Assembly: GCA_007713595.1 (NCBI GenBank)
Contig: VMRY01000028.1
Span: 1 to 57,950 of the forward strand
Direction: 5' to 3'
DNA: 57,950 nucleotides
Origin: Sedimenticola thiotaurini
Lineage (GTDB): Bacteria; Pseudomonadota; Gammaproteobacteria; Chromatiales; Chromatiaceae
Shown here: positions 1 to 8,710 of the stretch, piece by piece
Numbering within the stretch: the first letter of the stretch is position 1
How the letters are laid out: every line of letters begins with the position of its first letter
The notes under the pieces: generated by a model
Seen by the model: only the letters and a program-made list of their open reading frames with translations
What the model was told of the DNA's origin: nothing
The model's database searches: none
Program-made: the position numbers and the translations under genes

Positions 1-124
1 CCCCCCAGGAGCCAACACCGCCAATCCCGACCACACAAATATGCGCCGCCGCAAATCGATCCAGACCAGACTGGCCATAGAGTCGCGCGATACCACCGAA
101 GCGTCTTTCATAATCCATAGACAT
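1..124 (-). CDS. tcdA: tRNA threonylcarbamoyladenosine dehydratase TcdA (CsdL/YgdL), 5' part only
   Basis: Only the first 41 codons are inside the window; the gene runs off the left edge. The ATG is at 124-122 on the minus strand. The translation begins MSMDYERRFGGIARLYGQ and continues through RFAAAHICVVGIGGVGSWG. The RFGG.ARLYG start followed by the hydrophobic strand and GxGGVGS glycine-rich ATP loop is the N-terminus of the E1-like ThiF/TcdA family. These enzymes use ATP to cyclise t6A37 of ANN-decoding tRNAs into ct6A. Other E1-like proteins (MoeB, ThiF) lack the RFGG-ARLYG lead-in, so TcdA is favoured. It is divergent from the TetR gene; the 197-bp gap is AT-rich. Confidence 0.85.
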   Translation of the reverse strand, partial: MSMDYERRFGGIARLYGQSGLDRFAAAHICVVGIGGVGSWG

Positions 125-259
125 GACTTAATAGTTCACTTTATAAACAATGATATTTACCAATATATTCAATAAAATAAGTAATCTATTTAATGTTTTA
201 GATTAATTTTATTAACTGCCCTATTGTACGGCTCTTCAGCACAATAACCCACCCTCCTG

Positions 260-289
260 TTGACCCGCTTTATTACTCTGGGCTATGGT
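260..289 (+). promoter_or_regulatory. Probable sigma-70 promoter of the TetR regulator
   Basis: A TTGACC -35 hexamer (260-265) and a TATGGT -10 hexamer (284-289) are separated by 18 bp. The predicted start falls inside the palindrome at 291-310, which fits autorepression. The assignment rests on sequence match only. Confidence 0.5.
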
Positions 290-290
290 A

Positions 291-310
291 AATATACCGT
301 TCGGTATATT
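291..310. promoter_or_regulatory. TetR-type operator, copy 1
   Basis: AATATACCGTTCGGTATATT is a perfect palindrome with 9-bp arms and a 2-bp centre. It lies between the -10 box and the start codon of the TetR gene. The ACCG/CGGT core is common in TetR-family operators. A second copy with one substitution sits at 953-972, before the next gene, so the regulator probably controls both itself and that transcript. Confidence 0.75.
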
Positions 311-321
311 TTAGGATTGTC

Positions 322-918
322 ATGGTAAGCAAAGGCATTCGAACCCGCCAACTCATTATTGATAAATCACTTCAACTATTTTCTGTAAAGGGTTATCACA
401 ACACATCTATCAATAATATATTAGAGGCTACCAGCCTGACAAAAGGCGGCCTTTATGGCCACTTCTCCAGCAAGGAGGCAATCTGGTATGCCGTCTATTA
501 TGAGGCCGTAAGGCGCTGGCATGCGGTTGTGTTTAAGGGCGTATCGGCTATTGACGATCCGCTGCTCAGGATAACCAAGGTGATTGAGAACGACCTTATG
601 CATTACCTTGGTGGCCACACCTTTGATGGCGGCTGCTATTTCCTCAATTCCCTGGTCGAGCTCTCCGGGCAATCCCCCGAAATGAGCCGCCATATGCTGC
701 GCGGGTTTATTCGCTTTTCCAAACTTTTTCAGCTTTGGCTGGAAGAGGCCGAAACGAAACAGCTGATCTCACCAGGACTCAATTATCGGGAGATTGCCAA
801 CTTCATCTTTATCTCGGTCAATGGCGCAGCCGCCCTCTATGCCGTGGTAAAAGATGACACCATCTTGCAACAGACCTCCTCACAACTTAACCACTATCTT
901 CAACAGTTGAAACGCTAA
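322..918 (+). CDS. TetR/AcrR family transcriptional repressor
   Basis: The 198-residue protein has the usual TetR layout. The N-terminal helix-turn-helix (about residues 8-55) includes the segments FSVKGYHNTSINNILEA and TKGGLYGHFSSKEAIW; KGGLYxHFxSKE is the recognition-helix signature of the family. The rest is a helical ligand-binding and dimerisation domain of unknown ligand. The ATG is preceded by an AGGA ribosome site 8 bases upstream. Two matching palindromes flank the gene, one over its own promoter and one before the downstream peptidase gene, which points to autorepression plus control of the adjacent M24/DUF2520 unit. The inducer cannot be read from the sequence. Confidence 0.9.
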   Translation: MVSKGIRTRQLIIDKSLQLFSVKGYHNTSINNILEATSLTKGGLYGHFSSKEAIWYAVYYEAVRRWHAVVFKGVSAIDDPLLRITKVIENDLMHYLGGHTFDGGCYFLNSLVELSGQSPEMSRHMLRGFIRFSKLFQLWLEEAETKQLISPGLNYREIANFIFISVNGAAALYAVVKDDTILQQTSSQLNHYLQQLKR

Positions 919-952
919 TCCAGGGGCGGTCAGGGCGATAAGTACAATCGAT

Positions 953-972
953 AATATACCTTTCGGTATATT
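953..972. promoter_or_regulatory. TetR-type operator, copy 2
   Basis: AATATACCTTTCGGTATATT differs from copy 1 (291-310) at a single position. It lies in the 91-bp gap between the TetR gene and the M24 peptidase gene, about 37 bp before the latter's start codon. It is the best evidence that the peptidase gene is a target of the neighbouring repressor. Confidence 0.7.
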
Positions 973-1009
973 TTAAATACAGGGGGCGACAGCCCCCCGG
1001 GACACTGAT

Positions 1010-2197
1010 ATGAGCAGGCATCTGAAACGCATTAAACAGTTTCAACGCGCTATGGTAGAACAGGGTATGGGGGCCGCCCTGCTCTTCTACTCACGAGATA
1101 TTTTCTATTATGCAGGCATAGCCCAGCCGGCATTTCTTGCCATTTTTCCCGATGACTACCGCCTGTTTGTCCGCAGTGGTTACCCCTATGCGATTCAGAC
1201 TGCAGGCATAGAAGCCTCCCACATCACTGAAGAACGGCGTCTCGACTTCATCTACCAGGAGTACTTCTCTTATCTCTGGAACAAAACATTGGGGATTGAG
1301 CTGGATCTATTACCGGCCAGGCAGTACCTGGAATATCACTCCCTATTTCAGGGCTTTGAGATCGTCGACGCCTCACCGCTGATCCTCGCCCAGCGTGCCG
1401 TCAAGTCAGATTACGAAGTCGAGCAGATACGCCGCGCTTGTCGTATTGTGGAGACCGGCCAGAAAACAGTGAAAGAGAACCTTCGTCCCGGTATCTCTGA
1501 ACTGGAGCTCTCGGCAATGATCGAAAACAGCCATCGACTGGCTGGTCACGAGGGTGGTATTTTTCTGCGCCATCCCGATCTGCCGTTAGGCATGGGTCCG
1601 ATCAGCTCCGGCAGCAATCTGAGTGATTTTACCGGCATCGTGTACTCAATCTCCGGCATTGGCCTGAGCCCCGCTCTCCCCATTGGGCCATCCAATCGAA
1701 TTATTGATGAAGGCGATCAGGTAGTAGTCGACATCCCCAGCATGGTCAATGGCTACCATGCTGATCAATCACGAACCTATATTGCCGGTAAGGCCAGACC
1801 CAGGGTTCGGGGTATGTATGCCGATCTTAGAGAGATCTCCGATTATGTGATCGATAGCATCAGACCCGGCATGGGTTGTGATCAGGTCTATGATCTGGCC
1901 ATGGAGAAGGCAGCAGAGATGCGGGTGCAGGATCAATTCTTGCGCTTCACTGGTGACAGTCGCTGTAGACTGATTGGACATGGCGTTGGCATAGAAGTGA
2001 ATGAGCCTCCGGTACTGATCGCCAACAACCGTGCGATAATTCCTGATAGCTGTGTACTCGCCATTGAGATGCACATGCTGGACAAGCAGGCCGGTGTCGT
2101 CAAAATAGAGGATACTGTTCTGATCCGCAGCACAGGAAACGAAATATTGACCAAGGCGTCCCGGAATCTGATTGAGACCGCTGACGCCAGCTACTAG
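1010..2197 (+). CDS. M24 family metallopeptidase (Xaa-Pro aminopeptidase/creatinase type)
   Basis: The 395-residue protein has a creatinase-like N-terminal domain (about 1-135) and a pita-bread catalytic domain (about 140-385). All five metal ligands of M24 enzymes are visible: the Asp of VVDIPSM, the Asp of YHADQSRTY, the His of IGHGVGIEV, the Glu of LAIEMH and the Glu of VKIEDTV. Members hydrolyse N-terminal X-Pro bonds or related C-N bonds (creatine, ectoine derivatives, DMSP-related acyl chemistry), so the substrate is open. It is cytoplasmic, with no signal peptide. The start is 12 nt before the DUF2520 gene's upstream edge of the same transcript, and a TetR operator copy lies just upstream, so substrate-responsive induction is likely. 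Confidence 0.85.
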   Translation: MSRHLKRIKQFQRAMVEQGMGAALLFYSRDIFYYAGIAQPAFLAIFPDDYRLFVRSGYPYAIQTAGIEASHITEERRLDFIYQEYFSYLWNKTLGIELDLLPARQYLEYHSLFQGFEIVDASPLILAQRAVKSDYEVEQIRRACRIVETGQKTVKENLRPGISELELSAMIENSHRLAGHEGGIFLRHPDLPLGMGPISSGSNLSDFTGIVYSISGIGLSPALPIGPSNRIIDEGDQVVVDIPSMVNGYHADQSRTYIAGKARPRVRGMYADLREISDYVIDSIRPGMGCDQVYDLAMEKAAEMRVQDQFLRFTGDSRCRLIGHGVGIEVNEPPVLIANNRAIIPDSCVLAIEMHMLDKQAGVVKIEDTVLIRSTGNEILTKASRNLIETADASY

Positions 2198-2209
2198 AGG
2201 CAACGGGTA

Positions 2210-3112
2210 ATGACAACAGAACGGATTGCACTGATCGGGGCCGGGGCCGCCGGTAGTGCGATGCTCCTGGCACTGCATCAGGCGGGTTACCCAATCATTG
2301 GCGTGGCCAGCAGACGACTTGAGTCAGCCAAGCAATGTGCGGAGCGGGTTGAATGCCCGCTGGCCACCACAGATGCTGCCAGAGTGGTGGTCAATGCCGA
2401 CATCATCTTCATTGCCACGCCGGATGACCAGATCACGACTGTCTGTCAGGCCATCGCTGACCAAGGGGTCATTCGACCGGGCCAGCTGTTTATCCATCTC
2501 AGCGGCGCACTCACATCGGACGCGCTGTCACCCGCCCAGAATAAGGGAGCCGAGACCCTGTCACTCCACCCCATCCAAGCCCTTGCCGACCCAGCTAAGG
2601 GTGCTGAGTTACTGAAAAAATCCTACTTCTGCCTGGAGGGCCTTTCTTCTGCCGTTGCCAAGGCGATGTCGCTGGTAAATGCGTTGTCAGGTAAGACACT
2701 GGTAGTACCCGCTGATAAAAAGGCCCTTTATCACGCGGCACTCTGTGTCGCGGCCAACTATCTGGTGACTCTGGAATCTGTGGCCGTAAGCCTGCTTGAG
2801 CAGATCGGCATAGATCGCTCTGCCGGTATGCAGGCCCTCCTGCCATTAATCCAGGGAAGTGTTGAAAATCTCGTGAACTCGGGACTACCCGATGCACTGA
2901 CCGGCCCCATCAGCCGGGGTGACACAGAGACCATTGCGCACCACATCGATAGCATGCGGGAGATACCTGCCGCTTATCAGGCACTCTATCGAATGCTCGG
3001 AAAGGAGACTATTGAACTGGCGTTGAAGAAGGGCGGACTGGAGCCTGAGGAGGCGGAACAGATCAAGCTACTGCTGACACCCCAACCCCCGGACGCCTGC
3101 CTGATCAGCTAA
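2210..3112 (+). CDS. Rossmann-like and DUF2520 domain-containing oxidoreductase-like protein
   Basis: The 300-residue protein has an N-terminal NAD(P)-binding Rossmann fold (GAGAAGSAM at about 10-18, then IIFIATPDDQI) and a C-terminal all-helical DUF2520 domain. The latter shows LSLHPIQ, KALYHAALCVAANYLVTL and LTGPISRGD, the signature blocks of this family. It resembles pyrroline-5-carboxylate reductase and 6-phosphogluconate-type dehydrogenases, but the family has no settled reaction. It starts 12 bp after the M24 peptidase stop, so the two are probably co-transcribed under the TetR operator. A role in handling the peptidase product would be speculation. It converges on the GGDEF-EAL gene with only 10 bp between stops. 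Confidence 0.85.
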   Translation: MTTERIALIGAGAAGSAMLLALHQAGYPIIGVASRRLESAKQCAERVECPLATTDAARVVVNADIIFIATPDDQITTVCQAIADQGVIRPGQLFIHLSGALTSDALSPAQNKGAETLSLHPIQALADPAKGAELLKKSYFCLEGLSSAVAKAMSLVNALSGKTLVVPADKKALYHAALCVAANYLVTLESVAVSLLEQIGIDRSAGMQALLPLIQGSVENLVNSGLPDALTGPISRGDTETIAHHIDSMREIPAAYQALYRMLGKETIELALKKGGLEPEEAEQIKLLLTPQPPDACLIS

Positions 3113-3122
3113 AGATGGCCTG

Positions 3123-5078
3123 TCAAAAGCCCTCGAATACGCTCTGGCTGCTGTTCGCCCGGGCAGTATGAATATTGCCCTCACTGATAAATTCCAGAAA
3201 CTCCTTCTCGGTCAGCGGCTGGCAGAGCATATAACCCTGGAAGCAGTGACAGCCACGTTTCCTTAGGAAGTTAAACTCCCGACTGTTTTCAACACCCTCG
3301 GCCACCACACTCAGACCCAGCTTGGAGGCCATGGTGATGATTGCCTCGACAATACTGACCGTTTCCGGATCTTTGATAATATCATTGACGAACGAACGGT
3401 CAATCTTGATCTCATCCAGCGGCAACCGTTTAAGATAGGCCAGGGATGAGTAGCCGGTGCCAAAATCATCAATTGAGAAACGCACACCCAACCGTTTCAG
3501 ATCCACCATCTTGGCCATCACTTCATCCAGATTGGTTACCAGCATATTCTCGGTCAACTCCAGAATCAGCCGGGATGGGTTGGCTCCACTGGTCTCCAGA
3601 TAGTGGGCAATCTGCATGGAGAAGTCGGCCTGCTGAAACTGCTGGGGACTGATATTGACCGAAAGGTGTATGGGGCCGGCCTCGGTGTACTCATCCGCCA
3701 GCTTGCGTAGCAGTCGACAGGCCACTTCCAGAACCTGATTGCCCAGGGAAGTGATAATACCGATATCTTCCGCCACCGGAATAAACTCACTGGGCATGAT
3801 CAGACCGCGAACAGGATGCTCCCAGCGCAACAGTGCCTCAGCACCCAGGGTGTTCCCAGAAAAATCGTGTTTTGGCTGCCAGAGTATCTTCAACTCATCA
3901 CGCTCAAGGGCCTGGCGCAAGTCGTTCTGTATCTGTAGCTGTTCTTCGGAAAATTTACGCATACTGGGCAGGAAGAAGCGGAGTGTATTGCGCCCCGCCT
4001 CCTTGGCGCGATACATGGCTGTATCCGCCTGCATCAATACATCATCGGCAGACTCATCATCTTGCGGGAACAGCGACACGCCAATACTGGTCGTGGCATA
4101 GAGCCGGTGGCCTTGAACTTCATAGGGCTCTGAGAGGGCCGAGAGCACCTTATTCGCTGCCATATCAACATGGTGGGTAAAGGCCTCAATGGTTGACGAC
4201 TCTTCCGCCAACAACAAGACAAACTCATCTCCACCCAGACGTGCAGCCGTATCTTCCCGGCGCAGACAATCGGTCAGGCGGCGGGCAACCTGCTGCAGCA
4301 GCGCATCACCCGTGGGATGACCCAGTGTGTCGTTTATGGTTTTGAAATTATCCAGATCAAGGAACAGCAGTGCCCCTATTCGATCATGCCGACGGCAACG
4401 AGCCAGCGTCTGATTCAGACGATCCAGCAACAAGCGGCGATTGGGGAGGTCTGTCAGTGGATCGTAGGTCGCTTGGTATTCAACCAGCTCCTGGGCCTGG
4501 CGCTGCTTGGTAACATCGCGGAAACTCCAGACCCGACCGACTGTTTCGCCCTCAATTTTCTGCGGATGAGAGCGGCTTTCGAATATACGCCCATCAGTAA
4601 AGCGAAGAATATCCCGGGTAGCTTCATCCGTGTGTGACAGCTGTTCCCGTATACGATTAATAAACTGCTCAGAATTTTCCATCAAGGGGGCCGTAAAGGC
4701 CTTGAACCAGTCCGCTTCAGAGCGGCGATTCAGTGACTTGGGAATATTCCAGAGGGAGACAAACTTGGTGTTATAGATCACCACCCGCAAATCATTATCA
4801 AGCACCAAAATTCCATCTGTGGTGGAATTGAGTGTGGCCTTCAGCAGCGATATGGTCTCTTTGAGTTGCTGATTATCAACCTCCTCGGCACTGGCTATTG
4901 GCCATAAACCTTCGGCATGGGATACAGCTTGCAAAGCTGGGGGGGGACTGCACTGCTCACGGGACTCCGTTAGTGAGATCAGTGCATCCAGCTCATCCAT
5001 CCTGTCGCCGAGAGCCTCCAGTTCAGACCGAAGATCCGGGTCGACGATGCCGTCATCTGTCCTATCCAATTCAGACAC
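3123..5078 (-). CDS. PAS-GGDEF-EAL cyclic-di-GMP turnover protein
   Basis: The 651-residue protein has no membrane segment. After a short N-terminal region with a possible coiled coil it has a PAS domain (about 75-190; TDGILVLDNDLRVVIYN), then GGDEF (about 205-365) and EAL (about 380-640). The GGDEF active-site motif is intact (RLGGDEFVLLL, near residue 283). The EAL domain keeps EALLRW (near 413), the ENMLV glutamate, DDFGTGYSS (near 537) and KIDRSFV, so both diguanylate cyclase and phosphodiesterase activity are possible. The PAS domain probably tunes the balance. The start codon is GTG, with a GAGGAA ribosome site 5 bases upstream. It is monocistronic, convergent with the DUF2520 gene. Confidence 0.92.
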   Translation of the reverse strand: MSELDRTDDGIVDPDLRSELEALGDRMDELDALISLTESREQCSPPPALQAVSHAEGLWPIASAEEVDNQQLKETISLLKATLNSTTDGILVLDNDLRVVIYNTKFVSLWNIPKSLNRRSEADWFKAFTAPLMENSEQFINRIREQLSHTDEATRDILRFTDGRIFESRSHPQKIEGETVGRVWSFRDVTKQRQAQELVEYQATYDPLTDLPNRRLLLDRLNQTLARCRRHDRIGALLFLDLDNFKTINDTLGHPTGDALLQQVARRLTDCLRREDTAARLGGDEFVLLLAEESSTIEAFTHHVDMAANKVLSALSEPYEVQGHRLYATTSIGVSLFPQDDESADDVLMQADTAMYRAKEAGRNTLRFFLPSMRKFSEEQLQIQNDLRQALERDELKILWQPKHDFSGNTLGAEALLRWEHPVRGLIMPSEFIPVAEDIGIITSLGNQVLEVACRLLRKLADEYTEAGPIHLSVNISPQQFQQADFSMQIAHYLETSGANPSRLILELTENMLVTNLDEVMAKMVDLKRLGVRFSIDDFGTGYSSLAYLKRLPLDEIKIDRSFVNDIIKDPETVSIVEAIITMASKLGLSVVAEGVENSREFNFLRKRGCHCFQGYMLCQPLTEKEFLEFISEGNIHTARANSSQSVFEGF

Positions 5079-5398
5079 GCGGTTTCCTCATTCCAATGGA
5101 GCAAAAAGAGACCTGTTCAATCTATACAGCTAGACACGTACATACCCAGACGATTGATTTATCTGACTGATAAATAGACAACCACGTCTGTTCCAGTAAC
5201 TGGCTAACAGCGATATTGAATGGTTTTCGTTCGCCCCATCATCTCATTGTAAATTATTGCACGACCCAGCTAAGGCCTTCTTTGTTATTAATTCTTTACG
5301 GGAGCAATAAACCCAATAAACTCTATGCCCATACCCAGCAGAATTCAATCCGATCCTCGCTAAGCGGTGGCATCCATCCGACGACAGAATGGCCTGAA

Positions 5399-6427
5399 AT
5401 GTCTTTTATCAAATTACTTCAACAACTTACAGCCAGTCATCTGGATCAGGATCTGAACTGGCAAAGTCGTTGCCATCCGCTGAAAGGCTATCTTCCGCAA
5501 AACGCTTCGGCTCCCATCTACATTAAGCGTGAAGATGAACTCAACGCGAACGTGGTCGGAACCAAGCACAGAAAATACCTGAGCCTGCTCCCGGTTCTAC
5601 AGCATAGCGGCATCCGCCACGTAATCTTGATAGGTAGTGCACACTCTAATAATGTCCTTGGATTGAGCCAGATGCTGAGCAGCCGTGGCTATGCCATCAC
5701 GGCCCTGGTTAAAGAGCCAGGTAACAGGGCTTTGACCGGCAATCATCTGTTGCTGAACATGCTGTTATCACCAGACCAGATTCGTTATATCTCCCACCAG
5801 CAGTGGCCTGATGTGGAGCAGATCGCCCATGAGACAACACAGGCATTGAACCAACACTCGGTCAAGGCAACAGTCATCCCCGAGGGCGGCTACAGTGAGG
5901 CCGTCCTGCCAGGCATCTTGACCGTAGCGACCGATCTCCAGCGGAATAGCGATCAACTGGGCATCGATTTTGATACGATCTGGACCGACAGCGGTACCGG
6001 TGTCAGCGCCATCGGACTGCTGCTGGGGATGCGACTGCTCGGCATAACCAGGCCCACGGTGCATATCACCCAGATAGCGGGCACGCCGGACGAGTTTCAG
6101 CAGCGCTATTGCCAGTTTGAACAGTGGCTGGAGAAGTTAATTGCAACACCCCTGCCCGCCCAACGCCCCGAAGTCCGGTTTATCCGACCAGCCACAGCGA
6201 CCTCCTATGGCAGCATCAACAAGACCATTCTCAAGGAGAGCTGGTCAATCGCCAGGGAGACGGGATTGTTGATGGACCCGGTCTACTCTGTTAAACACCT
6301 CTATACGGTCAAACAAGAGATGAACCTCAATCCACCCACAGGTCCGCAGCTTGTTTTTTATAACGGCGGCACATTGGGTATGAGTGGTTTTCAATCACAG
6401 CTTGCATCTCAGGAACCAATAGTGTAA
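5399..6427 (+). CDS. PLP-dependent 1-aminocyclopropane-1-carboxylate deaminase/D-cysteine desulfhydrase family protein
   Basis: From the ATG at 5399 the product is 342 residues, the usual length of this fold-type II PLP family. The N-terminal part carries IYIKREDELN and GTKHRKYLSLLP; the lysine in the KHRKY block is the expected Schiff-base residue. HVILIGSAHSNNVLGL matches the substrate-binding Ser/Asn loop, and YNGGTLGMSGF the C-terminal phosphate/pyridine region. Known members release ammonia and 2-oxobutyrate from ACC, or H2S and pyruvate from D-cysteine; sequence alone does not choose. The open frame extends upstream to an ATG at 5216, but those 61 codons look non-coding. It precedes the ilvGM leader and could share the pathway theme of 2-oxobutyrate supply. 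Confidence 0.8.
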   Translation: MSFIKLLQQLTASHLDQDLNWQSRCHPLKGYLPQNASAPIYIKREDELNANVVGTKHRKYLSLLPVLQHSGIRHVILIGSAHSNNVLGLSQMLSSRGYAITALVKEPGNRALTGNHLLLNMLLSPDQIRYISHQQWPDVEQIAHETTQALNQHSVKATVIPEGGYSEAVLPGILTVATDLQRNSDQLGIDFDTIWTDSGTGVSAIGLLLGMRLLGITRPTVHITQIAGTPDEFQQRYCQFEQWLEKLIATPLPAQRPEVRFIRPATATSYGSINKTILKESWSIARETGLLMDPVYSVKHLYTVKQEMNLNPPTGPQLVFYNGGTLGMSGFQSQLASQEPIV

Positions 6428-6475
6428 AAACAATCCATCTGTAAAAACCGGAAACGGAACGAGCAAGACAAAATC

Positions 6476-6556
6476 ATGAAAATTCGCGGGCTGATGGTAG
6501 TGGTATCTCTAGTAGTGGTGGTCGTAAATCGACTGCTCGGAGATCCTATCGGCTAG
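6476..6556 (+). CDS. ilvGM operon leader peptide (valine/leucine/isoleucine-rich)
   Basis: A 26-codon ORF starts at the ATG 6476 and stops at TAG 6554-6556. It encodes eight valines in two runs (VVV and VVVVV), four leucines and two isoleucines, an extreme bias that is the signature of branched-chain attenuator peptides. It lies 89 bp before the acetolactate synthase gene and is followed at 6581-6614 by a terminator-like hairpin with a T tract. Ribosome stalling on the valine/leucine codons when charged tRNA is scarce would prevent the terminator from forming. Its own ribosome site is weak. Confidence 0.88.
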   Translation: MKIRGLMVVVSLVVVVVNRLLGDPIG

Positions 6557-6580
6557 CATTTTTACCCAAACCCGAATAAG

Positions 6581-6614
6581 ACCTCCGAATCGAAAGATCC
6601 GGGGGTTTTTTTTT
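6581..6614 (+). terminator. ilvGM attenuator (rho-independent terminator)
   Basis: The arms ACCTCCGAATC (6581-6591) and GATCCGGGGGT (6596-6606) pair with one mismatch and one G-U around a GAAA loop and run into nine Ts (6606-6614). The left arm can alternatively pair with TCGGAG inside the leader ORF (around 6538-6543), a weak candidate antiterminator. Confidence 0.85.
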
Positions 6615-6644
6615 GCCTTTGAAAGAAGCGGAGCAGAAAAAGAG

Positions 6645-8300
6645 ATGAATGGTGCAGAGTATATCGTTAACAAACTGATGTCAGAGGGGATTGACACCCT
6701 GTTTGGCTATCCCGGTGGCTGCATTATGCCGCTCTATGACGCACTGCTGGAGAGCCCAATCAAGCATATCCTTTGTCGCCATGAACAAGGAACCGCCTTT
6801 GCCGCCAATGGCTATGCCCGCGCCACCGGTCGTACCGCCGTCTGTCTGGCTACCTCCGGGCCCGGTGCCACCAATCTGATGACCGGTCTGGCCGATGCCT
6901 ACATGGATTCAGTTCCAATGGTTGCCATCACCGGTCAGGTCCCAACCGGCCTGATCGGCACCGATGCGTTTCAGGAAATAGACGTACTCGGCATGAGCTT
7001 GCCCATTACCAAGCAGAGCTTTCTGGTTGAGCACATTGACCAATTACCCGACATTCTCGATCAAGCCTTCCAGATTGCCCAGGAAGGACGCCCGGGTCCG
7101 GTTCTGATTGATCTCCCGAAAGATATTCAACAAGCTACCCTTTCAGAAGAGCTTCGGCCACAGCTCACACAGGGAGAGACCACTCCAGATAACCCCTCTG
7201 AACAATCACTGAGTCAAGCAATCGAACTGATCAAGGCCAGCAGACAACCCATTATTTATGCGGGTGGCGGGGTTGTACTGGGGGACGCCATCATCTCTTT
7301 TCGTCAATTTGTCGAGACCACCGGTATTCCCACCGTGCTTACACTGAAGGGATTAGGCACACTACCAGGCAATCACCCGCTTAATATGGGCATGTTGGGC
7401 ATGCATGGCTCTGCAGCTGCCAATCAGTGTGTGCAAGCGTGCGATCTGCTGATTGCTGTCGGCGTCCGCTTCGATGATCGGGTCACCGGAAAACTGAGTC
7501 ACTTTGCCCCCCATGCCAAGGTCATCCATCTTGATATCGACCCGGCAGAGATTGGCAAGTTACGCCAGGTCGCTTGCGCCCTGAGGGGGGATATCCGCAG
7601 CACTCTCAAGTCTCTTGCGACCAACCTGGATATCACAGAGTGGCAGACTCACTGTAAAGCAGCACATGAACGCGACGGTTTCACGCTCCCGCAGGAGCAA
7701 GGTATTACCGGCCCCCATTTCATGCGTCACCTTTCACAAATTACCCGGGGACAAGCCACCATCAGTTGCGATGTCGGGCAACATCAGATGTGGGTTGCCC
7801 AGCATTACGCCTTCGACCACCCACGAAAGCACCTCACCAGTGGCGGCCTGGGCGCTATGGGATTTGGGTTGCCTGCCTCCATCGGCGCGCAACTGGCACT
7901 CCCTGATACAGCCGTGATCAATATCGCTGGGGATGGCTCTTTCATGATGAATGTTCAGGAGCTGGCCACTATTGCCCGCTATCGCCTGCCTATCAAGATC
8001 ATCATCCTGGACAATCAGGCATTGGGGATGGTTCGCCAGCAACAGGAAGTCTGTTACCAAGGCCGCTACAGCGAGATTGATCTCTCTGACAACCCGGATT
8101 TCTGCGCCATGACAGAGGCCTTTGGCATACCCGCCTCCAGCATTTCCAATCCTGCAGATATGAGTTACGCCATCAACAAATTGATGGAGACAACAGGCCC
8201 TGCGCTGCTGCACGTCAGCATTGCAACCGAACACAACGTCTGGCCGATGGTTAAGCCCGGCGATGCAAACAACCAAATGATAAAAGGAGCGATACAATGA
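6645..8300 (+). CDS. ilvG: Acetolactate synthase, large (catalytic) subunit, AHAS II type
   Basis: The 551-residue ThDP enzyme condenses two pyruvates to acetolactate, or pyruvate and 2-oxobutyrate to acetohydroxybutyrate, the first shared step of valine/leucine/isoleucine synthesis. The N-terminal PYR domain has the catalytic Glu in CRHEQGTAFAANGYARATG and GPGATNL; the central domain binds FAD; the C-terminal PP domain has the ThDP motif beginning GDGSFMMNVQEL and ending at the Asn of ILDNQALGMVRQQQ. The start at 6645 gives the usual N-terminus (NGAEYIVNKL). It overlaps ilvM by 4 bp (ATGA) and is controlled by the upstream leader peptide and attenuator. Pairing with an IlvM-type subunit supports ilvG rather than ilvB or ilvI. 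Confidence 0.95.
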   Translation: MNGAEYIVNKLMSEGIDTLFGYPGGCIMPLYDALLESPIKHILCRHEQGTAFAANGYARATGRTAVCLATSGPGATNLMTGLADAYMDSVPMVAITGQVPTGLIGTDAFQEIDVLGMSLPITKQSFLVEHIDQLPDILDQAFQIAQEGRPGPVLIDLPKDIQQATLSEELRPQLTQGETTPDNPSEQSLSQAIELIKASRQPIIYAGGGVVLGDAIISFRQFVETTGIPTVLTLKGLGTLPGNHPLNMGMLGMHGSAAANQCVQACDLLIAVGVRFDDRVTGKLSHFAPHAKVIHLDIDPAEIGKLRQVACALRGDIRSTLKSLATNLDITEWQTHCKAAHERDGFTLPQEQGITGPHFMRHLSQITRGQATISCDVGQHQMWVAQHYAFDHPRKHLTSGGLGAMGFGLPASIGAQLALPDTAVINIAGDGSFMMNVQELATIARYRLPIKIIILDNQALGMVRQQQEVCYQGRYSEIDLSDNPDFCAMTEAFGIPASSISNPADMSYAINKLMETTGPALLHVSIATEHNVWPMVKPGDANNQMIKGAIQ

Positions 8301-8593
8301 TCTACAGCCTGCATATTCAAGCGCGTTCTAACCCTGCGATGCTGGAGAAAATCCTTCAGACCAGTCGCGTTCGTGGATTTACCATCCGTTCAATGGATGT
8401 CAAAAACAGCGATGCCGAGCAGCTGTTAAAAATTCATCTGACGGTTGAGAGCAACCGACCCCAGGAACGACTGGTCACTCAGCTGAACAAACTTCCCGGC
8501 ATTGAGCAGCTGACTGCCCTGCATGCAGTTACTGATACAGCACCGTTACCACAGACACGCGCACATTCAGTCTCGCTCATGTATCCGATGTAA
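8297..8593 (+). CDS. ilvM: Acetolactate synthase small (regulatory) subunit, IlvM type
   Basis: The 98-residue protein is a single ACT domain. It begins IYSLHIQARSNPAMLEKILQ and continues with RGFTIRSMDV and LTVESNRP, as in IlvM. It is far shorter than the IlvN/IlvH subunits (about 160 residues for IlvH). It binds and activates the catalytic subunit. Its ATG overlaps the ilvG stop codon by 4 bp, giving translational coupling. The C-terminal tail of about 15 residues after the ACT core is not conserved to my knowledge. Confidence 0.9.
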   Translation: MIYSLHIQARSNPAMLEKILQTSRVRGFTIRSMDVKNSDAEQLLKIHLTVESNRPQERLVTQLNKLPGIEQLTALHAVTDTAPLPQTRAHSVSLMYPM

Positions 8594-8710
8594 GTGAAGG
8601 ACGATGCAATCAGCGATGCTTTTCCACGATTGATTCAGGGTTAAACGGTTATGGGAGTCAGACACTATTTCAGCTAACATGTGTTGCTTTTGTAATGGAG
8701 ATCGATCTGG

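Larger units (their letters stand above)
125..321. other. Divergent intergenic region tcdA-TetR
   Basis: The gap is AT-rich. Its right part holds the TetR-gene promoter and operator (260-310). The left part should hold the tcdA promoter, but no clear hexamers were assigned. Confidence 0.4.

Noticed and set aside
5157-5175. ATTTATC/GATAAAT inverted repeat upstream of the GGDEF-EAL gene
   Set aside because: Only 7-bp AT arms in an AT-rich gap; not distinguishable from chance.
5216-5398. N-terminal extension of the PLP enzyme
   Set aside because: The 61 extra codons do not resemble the family, and the ATG at 5399 gives the standard length.
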